This document shows positions 35,401 through 47,400 of a stretch of DNA of 64,000 bases, one piece after another. Both the position numbers and the translations under genes were made by a program. Within the stretch, counting starts at the first letter, position 1. Every line of letters starts with the position of its first letter. Location: the NCBI GenBank assembly GCA_037976565.1, contig CP137680.1:25679403-25743402 (forward strand), written 5' to 3'. Origin of the DNA: Mesocentrotus franciscanus (Eukaryota; Echinodermata; Echinoidea; Camarodonta; Strongylocentrotidae). The notes below the pieces were generated by a model. It was not told where the DNA came from, ran no database searches, and was given only the letters and a program-made list of their open reading frames with translations.

Positions 35401-38400
35401 CCGTATCTGTGCCATTGCGCACAAACTAACACTATCTCATAGGAGCATTGGTATACTTTTTGAGTAGGAAAAATAGAAAAAATGTTAAGTCACCCTCTAT
35501 TGATTCTCCAAATTTTCAAACACCACTGTACAAAACTCGCCAGAATTGATGACACCTAAATAGCAGTAAATTACAGTCAATTCAACTGTCTGATGTTGGA
35601 AAAATACTTTGAAAATTTAAAATCGCTTGTCATTCCTGACGAAGAGTCGCTTTGTATTCATTGTGTGCATTTCTTGATCACCATGCGGGCTGAATCTATG
35701 TGTAAACTGGATGTACACAAATTCGGTTGTAAAAACTAGGTCCATATCGCACATATGTAAAACTAAAACCTGTAAATTTTGGCGGGTGCAAAATGGCATT
35801 GGCAGAAAACTAGATGATTTGCAAATGCTTGCGAAACAGGACGCGATGGAGAAAAATCAGCAATGGTTTCTTCAGTTTTTCTTAATGATTTAAAGTTTTG
35901 AATTGGCTGAAAATAACAGAACTGATTTAATACTACATGTATTAAGGTCAAAACAGATTTTGGAAAATTGGAGCATCATATATAAGGCCAAATAACAACA
36001 AGGGAAATGCTCTCAGCGGTCTCGCCTGCATTACACAATTCGTTATGATGAAAAACTGAGGTTGGGACATTATTCATACATGTACATGTAGGCAGGGTGG
36101 CCCATTAGCAGGCCCCCCCCCCCCAAATGAAATTCTTAGAATATAATCATCATTTTTAAGTGAATATTGACAAAGAATCATCAGAATAATTATTTACTAT
36201 TATTTGTACCAAGATTGATAATTTTCATGAAATATGAACAAATAACAAAAATTGATTTATTAATTCTCATATTTAGTTGTGAAAACATAATCCAAGTCTA
36301 CTGACCTAAAATGACCTTTGACCTTGACTTTGTGACCTGGAATTTGTTTTAATGATTTGTGATACTTGATGACCCTTGGGTACAAGTTTCATGGAATAGG
36401 AATGTATACTTTCAAAATTATGATAACAATTCAAAATCTTAGCCTGATGCCACAAAATAGTCTAAGTTTGTTGACCTGAAATGACCTTTGACCTTGACCT
36501 AGTGGGCTGAAATTCTACTCACATGATGGGGGATAATTGATAACCCTTTACTCCAAGTTTCATTGAATAAGAACCTATACTTTCAAAATTAGATTAACTA
36601 GATGGAACTTCAACTGCGCGCAGTGGAAAATGATGCCTCCGCCTCCGCTATAGAGCAATTTACAAACCAAAATGGAAGCAATTTTTTAAATTCAAGTTTG
36701 ATTGTAATCCATCTGTTGGTTCTAATGATAACGCGATCACAAGCTATTTTGAGATACATAATGAGCCCTGTGACCTTTGACCTCGTGACCCCAAATCTAA
36801 TCAGTTCATTGACTCTGCAAGATACATACATGACCCAAGATTGGCGGTAATCCATCAATCGGTTCTTGAGATAACGTGATCACGAACTATTTTTGCATAC
36901 ATAATGGAGCCCTGTGACCTTTGACCTTGGACCTCGTGACCCCAAAATCTAATCAGTTCATTAGCTCTGCAAGATACATACATGACCCGAGTTTGGCGGT
37001 AATCCATCAATCGGTTCTTGAGATAACGCGATCACAAACTATTTTTGCATACATAATGGGCCCTGTGACCTTTGACTTTGGACCTCGTGACCCCAAAATC
37101 TAATCACTTCATTAGCTCTGCAAGATACATACATGACCCGAGTTTGGCGGTAATCCATCAATTGGTTCTTGAGATAACGCGATCACGAGAACGGGACGTA
37201 CGTACGTACGGACAACCAGAAAACATAATGCCTCCGGCTACGTTGTAGCGGGGTAAATTCAAAACTTAACCTCAGGTTAAGTTTTTGATGATGATGCCAC
37301 AACATAGTCTAAGTATGTTGACCTTAAATGACCTTTGACCTTGACCTAGTGGGCTGAAATTCTACTCACATGATGGGGGATACTTGATAACCCTTTAGTC
37401 CAAGTTTCATTGAATAAGGACCTATACTTTCAAAATTATATTAAAAATTCAAAAACTTAACCTCAGGTTAAGTTTTTGATGATGATGCCACAACATAGTC
37501 TAAGTATGTTGACCTTAAATGACCTTTGACCTTGACTTTGTGACCTGAAATTCTCCTCACATGATTGGTGATACTTGATAACCCTTTAGTCCAAGTTTCA
37601 TTGAATAGAACCTTATATTTTAAAAATTATATTGACAATTCAAAAACTTAAAGTTAAAGACCAGTTCTGGTCATGCGATTGCATTGTGAAAGAAACGTTC
37701 ATGTGGAATCCATCAGAAAAGGTTGATCATCTAGCATATAAGTATTGGTGTGTACTACAAGGTTCTGGAATCATCAAAATGATAAGAAATTTGGCCCAGT
37801 CTTGGTAAAGTTACAAGCACTGTACACAGAAAGATGTATATGGGACTACGTGACCACGTGCGCAATATCTATTTGGTCCAAATAGATATAATTTACCAAA
37901 TACATGTATATCAATTAGTAGGCGGTTTCCCGGCAAAAATTTGTATCATCACGTATTAGTCAAAACATATTCTTTCACATGATTGGTAATGAGAGCTTCC
38001 ATTTCATTTTTTGAGAGAGGGGCGTTTCCAAAACTGGTCTTTACCTTTAACCTTAGGTTAAGTTTTTGACGCCGCCGCCGCGGAAAAGTGGCGCCTATGT
38101 CTCGCTTTTTGCTACGCAGGCGAGACAAAAATGAAGTGTTTCTCGTCCCCGCTCGCCTCCTTTTTAGCCCCGTCTCCATTTTTTTACTACCGTATTTACT
38201 ATTTAGAAGAAAAAAGCCAAAAAAGCCACACAAATTTTTTTTTTTTAAATAGCCCCCCAAAGCCTGTGATATACATTTTGTTTAAAAAGCTCCTAAAGTG
38301 ATACAAATCATCTGTTTTGTCATACATTGCATCAGTATACTCACATAGCACAATATCTGTGAATAAATGGGCTTGGCCAGCTCTTATAAATTAGCATGCC

Positions 38401-41400
38401 GCCATCTTGGAAAAAATAGCAAAAAATTGCAAAATAGTATAGTATTAATGACTGCTTTGAGAGAAATAGCTGTTTTTATACGCTCAAGGGAAGGTTACAA
38501 TTGTGCTATTGCCCGAGGCGTGCCGAGGGCAATAGCCCAATTGTAACCTTCGAGAGCGTATAAAAACAACTATTTCTCGAATATTAAAGCAGTCATTAAT
38601 ACTTTATATGCCGAAAAAATAGTCAACTTACCAATCAACTGGTATAACAGGAAGAGCAGAAATGAATACTAAATACACATAGAATCTAGTTAGTGTTAGA
38701 TCTAATAATATATTCAAATCTGTTGTTGAGAGGCACTGGAAAACCCATCCACTCAAGTTTTCACCCTATCAGAGACTACCCAACGTGACGAGGGGCAAAT
38801 AAGCTACAAGCTTTACGTCTCTACATCCAAGTAAAGTAGTCTAGACTACGTCTACCGCGGTGCGGTAAAGTTTAATACTCAGTACAATGTCAATGACAGT
38901 AGATCTCTAGACCCCTCTAGTACACAACAATTAATGTGTGGGACTCCACTGACTGGATTTGACTATCAAGTTATCATATTACTTTTATTAGACCTTACAT
39001 TGGTGTGCTTGCTGTCAGCAGAATTAATCAAGTCTTGCATTTGATCATCATCAAGAAGTTGAAATCTTGGGAGAATTTCTTCAGCCATTTTTGCCTTGTT
39101 TGGAATTCAGTACGATAGAGATTGCCGTACGGTCGTCTGCGCTACGATGTATTAAAAATTGGTAAATTAAGCTAGCGACCGATTCTTCGCACACTTATGG
39201 TGTCCGTGCTCGCACAAACCAGTTTTTAACACGTAAACCAATGGGTATTTCAGCAAGACTGAACTAATTTCCCGGTAACTGGAATTTTGCCGGGATTTTT
39301 TAACTATTTTTTTTTAACTAGTACATGGCTTTGGCATTTTCGGGAATAGTTAAAACAACGACTGCAATTTCGACCAATCAGATGGCTGGATTTCTTAAGT
39401 GAGGTATATAATAAATAATAATGCCCTGCCTCCTCCTTTTTTTTCATAAAAGTCCGGACAAGAAACACGTTATTTATGTTATTTGGCCTAAAAGCGTTTC
39501 AACAATAATTTTCATTTTTCTCCCACTTGTTTTGTACATGAAATGGGCAGGATGTGTGCTAAAAATGTGTATGGTGGTGTGACCTTCCATAATTCGCTTA
39601 CTTCACTATCTAAAAAAAATCTGTTACAATGGAAAGAGGAACCTAAAATTAGGCTTGAGTCAAGTCCGGAATTTTATAAACCGGGTCCCGACAGCCTTGG
39701 ACCGATCGGGACCCGATATCCCAATATCAGCTAGCAGGATCTGTCCCTTGCCTCTATAAATAGCGCGTTTCATCAGTATGCCCCTTAAAAGTGACCTTTT
39801 TTATCAATCAAATAAATCAACACATGCGTACCTCGGCTCAGATCGGTATATTCTCCCATTTGACATTATTTTCATGATTTCATCCATGTTTGGCGATGTT
39901 TAGTGCCATTATCATGCCTCTAAAAATAAATAAACTGCGGCAAAAATAGAAAGAGAACATTCGAGCCGCCATTTTGATTCATGCAGAATGACTAAATCAG
40001 GTTAACAAAACATTAATGTGAGAATAATAAAACGGCTTTCTAAAAAATTCTTCTTTTACAACAAAGCGATCGAATAATTTTTTAAAGAAAAATAAATATT
40101 TTTCTCTTAATTTAAACACTGCATGCTTCTTTTAAAAGCTGATAATTACTTAGTAATCAGAACAAGTTTTGATACTGATAGCTGTTGCAAGGCAAGTTCG
40201 GACTAGTCACGGGAGGAATGTGCAATATACACTTCATTAGCTGTATAAATGCGTGCCGAAACGAACCCAAACAAATACGTGATCGAACCAAGAAATCATT
40301 AAAAACTACAAGAGCACAATTGGAAAGACAACAACTACTTAAAATTACTGTAATCGGATACATAACTTGGACAAATAATTCGATAGTTGTCCAAGAAATG
40401 CCACAGAAATTGTGATATTCGAGGAGTTACTGGGTACATTTTATCGAAAGAGGCCTGCTGCACATGTCTAATCACTACGCTCGAATCTATTGTTATACTA
40501 CTTTTTACCGTAGAGGGCAGTATATATATATAATGGATTCTAGCCATGTGCATGTGATCAGCATACACAGTACATGTGACGTGCACGTACCTCATTCCGA
40601 TAACAAATGTACCTAGTAACACCTCAGATATCACCATTTCTGTGGTTTTTGTATTCTTCGTCCAAGTTATGTATCTGATTAGTGATTACGGTAATTTTAA
40701 GTAGTTGTTGTCTTTCCAATTGTGCTCTTGTAGTTTTGAATGATTTCTTGGTTCGATCACGTATTTGTTTGGGTTCGTTTCGGCAGGCATTTATACAGCT
40801 AATGAAGTGTATATTGCACATTCCTCCCGTGACTAGTCCGAACTTGCCTTGCAACAGCTATCAGTATCAAAACTTGTTGTGATTACTAAGTAATTATCAC
40901 CTTTTAAAAAAAGCATGCAGTGTTTAAATTAAGAAGAAAATATTTACTTTGTCTTAACAAAAATATTCGATCCGTCTGTTGTAAAGAAGAATTTTTTAGA
41001 AAGCCGTTTTATTATTCTAACACTAATATTTTTTTTACCTAACCTGATTCATTCTTCCTGCCGAGACTAGACACCCGGCCAGTGGCTAGCTTAATTGCTC
41101 GCTAGCTGCGCTGGCAACAACAACCCCATGCCGCGAACAGCGAACTGCTTTGCAACCCATATTTATATCGGCAGTTTGGATCTATATGAAATACAAATTG
41201 GTAAAAATGAAATACGCAAGAAGTTTAAGGTGGATGAATTTTTGTGGTGTGCAATACTGCAATTTCTTATATATTTCATTATTTTTTCGGGGCGTCGGTT
41301 TCCAAAAAACGAAACCGGGACCCGACAGCAATGGTCGGGACCCGGTGTGACCGACCGTACCGACTCAGGCCTACCTAAGATTACCCAGAAACAAAATTTT

Positions 41401-44400
41401 CTATGGAATTTTGAGTGAAATTGTGAAAATATCAGCAAATTTTACAGTCTTTAGGGAGTTTAGCGTCCGTTCGAAAAATATATGAACTTACGGACAAGGG
41501 TCTGGAAATCTTTATTCTTAGAGCAGATGTCATCAAAACTTTGGGCGCTAATCAGAATCATATCCATACTCTGACCCGTAACTCTGGCGTGGAGATACTC
41601 TACTTAAATCTTCATCAATTGTTCAAATAATGGCCATGATTCAAAAGTTGTTATGTTTTTTACCTGTTTCGTGTCAATTTTCTAATCTTTTTTTTAATAT
41701 TCTTCCTAAAAACAAAGACTTATAATATACACTTTCTCACGGGATTCACGGCGAACTGCTGCACAATACAATTGCATACCGTACCGACTGTGGGGTGCGG
41801 GGGGGCGCACGTGCGTGAAGTTAGCGACCGTAATGATGGAACTACTCACATGCATTTAATGAGGATCTGAGATTACAGTCGCTAACTTCAGTCGCGCTCG
41901 CACTAGTGCTGTGATCAAACGTTTAACCGTCCGGTATCCGACCGTCCATGGCACTATCCGTTTTGAATGTGACGGTTTCGTTTACCCGATTTTTTTTTTT
42001 TTTTTTTCTAAGTGTAAAAATTTCGGACAAATTTTACATTATAAATAATGAAATAAATGTATCTTATAGTATTTCAATTTATTTATTCCGGAAAATTACG
42101 AGAAAAAAATTTAACTTATTGAAAATAAACATTTATAAGAACAGTAATGGAGCGAGCCTGAGCTGCTATCTCTGTGTATTATAACATGTACATCGGTACA
42201 TTCAATATGGCAGCTTTCATGAATCGCAACTTAGACAACAACACTCGGCAAATCTTTAAAAATAATCAGTTTATGTCAAATTGAAATCATGATTCTTGTA
42301 CAGTCGCAAATAAAACACGAGTAAAGACGGAAATATGAATGTAAGTAATATTTTTCTTCACGAATAGTTACGTTTTTATGTGAAATTAGTGCCGGTCGAA
42401 AGCAGTGTTTTTCATCAGGAGTGGTGGGCGAAAATCCCCCGTGCTGGTCGGGCCCGCGCCCGCCCAGTGCCGACCACTATTCTTACAATCAGCGGCGATC
42501 TTAGCAAAAGTGAGTAATTTTCGTTTAACCGAAAACCGTCCGGTTTTGACTAGCGGTTAAACGGAATTGGAAATATCTGTGATGTTACAACACTAGCCCG
42601 CACCCCACCGTCGGTACGCTTTACGGTATGCGATTGTATTGTGCAGCAGTTAAGCGGTTTGCCGTGAAACATGTGAGAAAGTGTATATTATGTCTTTGTT
42701 TTGGGAGAAAATACTTCAAAAAAGATAAGAAAATTGACACGAAACAGGTAAGAAACCATTATTTGAACAAAATTATGATAAAGATTTAGTTAAATTTTGG
42801 TATGTTTTAGTAAGTCTCCACGCTGGAGTTACGGGTCAAAGTATGGATATGATTCTGAATTAGCGCCAAACTTTGAGTAAAACATTTGCAATTATCATAT
42901 ATTATATTTGATTGATCGCTTTTATAACAAATCAGCTGTAAACTCGTGTGCGCAAATTATTAAGATCTCATTTTTGAATGACTTTTTCTTGAGGTGCAGT
43001 GCATTTCGATTTTGATATAGATCTAGGTCTATCTTGATTATTGATAGATACCTCCAGAATACTTTGACAATAATTTTTTAGTTGCAACCAATTTGTAGTA
43101 AAAAACTTTGCAGACTAAAATTAAGTCTAAATATAGGGTGTCTGGACGATTTTTCAATTTTCCCTTTTGGATTGTTTTTCACCATTATGGTTGGATAATT
43201 GAAAAAATTATTCACTCAGAATAATACTATTCAAATTTCATGACTCACCGATGTTTCTATCAAAAGTTACAGCCCCTTCAATTCCCTACAATATTCATCC
43301 TCTTTTTTGTCAGAATCGACAAAAAAGACGTACACGCAGAGTTATGTTGTTTTGCTAAATATAGCAACACAACTGAATTGCGCAATATGCAAGCGTAGGC
43401 CTACACATACGCGTGCAAGCGTACGCGTGTTGTAAACTGGATGCGCAACTCAAGGCGATCGGTAATCCATTGTCTTCAATGGGCACCCACTTCCGGGTCT
43501 GTATACACGCGGTCCGATGCATTATTCATGTGCAGATTTTACGTGCTATCACCATGGGTTCGGCCGGCGCGGAGCTCCCGCCTTCCTACTTAGCTGATCC
43601 GAAAAATGTGGGGAAGGGTATTTTCAAACTGTATTCGCTTGTGATCTCTTGGGGCCAGCGAAAAAATAAGTGCTGGGATATTTTCCTTACGTCTAGCCCT
43701 ACATAAGCCTGGGGGGCTCGGTTCAGGAAAGTGCCAAAGATGGAGCTATGATGGAAACGATGTTTAAATCGCTGTTTTGAACAAGATATTTTTAGAATTC
43801 CGAATTGAGCCCCTTTGGGGAATATGGAGAAAAACCGTGATATACGTAGACTGCATAGGGCTGCGTGCAATCTCTATGGGAAGGATTTTAGCACACAACA
43901 TCGGGTCGCGATCAGACACCCTACTAAATAAATTTGTGTAGAAATAGAATACAAGAAATCATGGATCAAATAGATCTAGAAATTTAAATCTAATATTAAT
44001 AATTAATATCATTCATATTTCCTAATATTTTTAACGATATCTGTGACTCTGTGAACTTTGGTTACCCCATCATACCTTGCCCTTGCCTTGGCTTTAGTTT
44101 TAGCACTATTGCATGAGATGTAAGAGGTCAATAACATTTACAAAACAATTGAACTTTGACCTTGTTAAAAAGAAGAAATAAAGAAAAAAAAACCTATTGT
44201 CTTGAGTATTGTTACAAATATAGACCTAGATCCATCTACAAATAATACTAAAGTAAAATTAAAAATAGTACAAATTCAACACCAACCCAGGCCCACTCCA
44301 GCAAAGCATAGATGACATGATAGAGATGATAGATCATAGAGTAGGCCTAATACTAATAGAGAGTCAATGCTAATGCGTATTGTACTACTACTATTGTCAT

Positions 44401-47400
44401 TGACCTCTACTCTAGTCTCTAGCGCTGCACTACGTGTTGATAAATGATAGGTAGCATTTGCACACATGAATAGTCCATGCACTTGTAATACACAAATGCA
44501 CACAATCATGCCGATGTGGCTGATCGGCAACTTTGACAGTAGACTCACGATTTGAATTTTTAAAATTATTCTTTCTCCTATTGTCCTAAGGGCTTAGCCT
44601 AAGGCTAAGTCTAAGAATAAGATATGACCAAGAAAAAGCTAACGAATTTGGAAAGCATTTTCTGAAGACCAGTAGCAAAACAAAACAGGAAATAAAGAAT
44701 TGCTAGACGAATATAAATCTATTGATTATAAAGGAGAACATGATTTAGTTATCAATGAACCTTTTACTATGATAGAACTTGAAAAGGTTCTTAATATAAC
44801 AAAGACATCAGCACCTGGTGAAGATGGCTTGACATATACTGTGTTTCAAAACCTTCCATCCAGAGCTAGGAAAACATTACTCAGTCTTTACAATAGAATA
44901 TGGACTACCGGGCAGATTCCGAACAATGCAAACATGCAATGTTGATACCCATCCTAAAACCAAAAAAGGACTCCTCCCAACTAACATCCTACCGACCTAT
45001 CTCATTATTACCTTGCTTTATCAAGATATTTGAAAGTATGGTAAAGGAGAGATTAGACTGGTACATAGAGAAAAACGAATTTTTGAATAATATACAACAT
45101 GGTTTTAGAAAAAAGAGAAGCTCAGTAGATAACTTAGTACATTTAGAAAATGAAATTCAGAAATATTTATTTGTGGGTATGAAAACCATAGTCGTATTTA
45201 TTGATTTGGCCAAAGCCTATGATACTCTTTGGACGAAAGGATTAATCGTCAAGTTACGTAGAATCGGTCTCCAAGGAAACATATTGACATTTTTAAGAAA
45301 TTATTTGTTGAACCGTACCTTTCAAGTGCAAATAGGTAATGCCAAATCGGCAATTACGCATCCTGAAAACGGTTTACCCCAGGGTAGCATTTTGAGCTCC
45401 CTCCTTTTTAATATAATGATAAGTGACATACCTTTAAGACCAGATATACATAGCTTGATTTATGCAGATGACATCGTTATTTGGGAATCAGGACATGATG
45501 TAAAACAAAATATCCAGAATGTACAAAAATATCTAAACATTTTGAACTCATGGCTCAACCCTTTCGGACTCATTATGTCGACAGAGAAAACGACCCCCAT
45601 CTTATTCTCAAACAAAACAAATGATGATAATTACGATTTGTATATAAGAGGACAAAAGTTGACACCACAAAAAGAGCACAAGTATCTCGGCGTCATCTTT
45701 GACAAACGGTTAACTTGGAGGCCTCATTTATTAGATATTACTAAACGATGTAAAGGTAGAATTAATGCTATCAAAAGTCTAGCATACGCCAAGTGGTCTG
45801 GAGATGCAAAAGAACTAGTGATGGTATATAAAGCATTAATACTATCAATAATTGACTATGGTTGCGAAGCATACAACTCGGCTACGGCAAGCGCAAAAAA
45901 TATGTTGAATTCAGTTCAGTACCAATCATTATTTGTTTGTGCAGGTGCTCGGAAAGGTACATCCCTTAAAACTCTGCAAGTCGAACTAGGCGAAATGCCT
46001 CTTGATTTAAGGCGAGAAATGTTATCAATTAAACTAAGAAAAAGAATCGAGTATGCGCAACCATCCTCTGAACGAAGATGTGAAAGATTGTTGGCAATTC
46101 AATATTCTTGGAGGTACTAACTCTAGATTAGCCTTTGGACGTAGAACCAAGGAATTTGCATTAAAATTTAGTTACATACTAGAAGAACCATTGAAGTATT
46201 TTTTCAACATTCCCTTTTGGCAAATACTCTCTCCACACGTGTCATCTGAGCTAAAAGAGGTGATAACGAAAACAGATATCTGTTTTGCTCAAAAACAAGC
46301 AGCCCTTGAATTGATAAACACGAAATGGAATAATTATTTACACATATATACAGATGGATCAAGATCACCGGAAAAAGACTCTGCTGCTGCGGCATTTCAT
46401 GTGCCTTATTATGATGTTTCCCAATCTAAGAGATTAGCTAATTTCACATCTTCTTATAGAGCAGAGATGGCCGCAATTGTACTTGCCCTAATATGGTTAT
46501 TACAACTCCCAGGTCTATACACCGGGGCAGTTATCTTTTCCGACTCGTTGAGTTCACTCCAGGCCATAGAATCTCGTAAGGACGAATCTTTTATTCTTGA
46601 AATTCTAACCCTATGTAGTCAACTAAAACTTAAGGGCACCCAGGTCAATTTCGAATGGATTCCCAGTCATTGTGGTTTACAACACAATGAGGTAACAGAT
46701 AAGATTGCTAAAGCAGGACTAAATAAAAACATAGAAATCAACAACGCACTTACTAGAGCAGAATCAAACTATGTTATAAAGAAATACTACATAGAGAAAT
46801 GGCAAAAAAGATGGAATGAAACATCATCACCCCTACGGGAAACGCAAACTCTAGTATCAAAAACATTTGCTTGCTACTTGAACAACAGAATTAATGAAAC
46901 TACATGTATTCTACATGGCATAAGAATGGGGAACTTAGGGTTAAATGAAAATCTTTTTGAGGTGAAACAACATGAGACCGGATATTGTTCACACTGTGAG
47001 CACGAAAAAGAAACAGTTAAACATTTTTTATGCAAGTGCCCACTCTTCCTTATAGAGAGAGCCATGCTTATAACAGAATCTGGCTTAGAAAACGAAAACA
47101 CAATCCCAATACTCCTGAACTCCACAGATACTAATCACCAACAGGCTCTGGTTAACTTCGTATTTAGAACTAAAAGGGTACACTTGTACCCATACTAACC
47201 ACCTTGCACCGCACATAATTATTTGAGCCCAAGATGTTCGCTTTTATAGTGAGTGATGCATGAAGAAGAAGAAGAGGAAAGAAAGGGGAAAAAAAAAAAA
47301 AAAAAAAAAAGGAAAAAGAAAAAAGAGAAAAGTACTCAAGAAGAGAAAAGAGTATAGACTATATTAATGAATAGAATCTTCATGTATAATTATGTTCCGT

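Noticed and set aside
36010..36130. Possible CRISPR-like or tandem array at the element R end
   Set aside because: It is a dispersed eukaryotic repeat end with no regular spacers.
40185..40854. Frames starting [11 protein letters not shown] as possible genes
   Set aside because: They are mirrored copies in foldback arms and diverge at the spacer; reported only as an element oddity.
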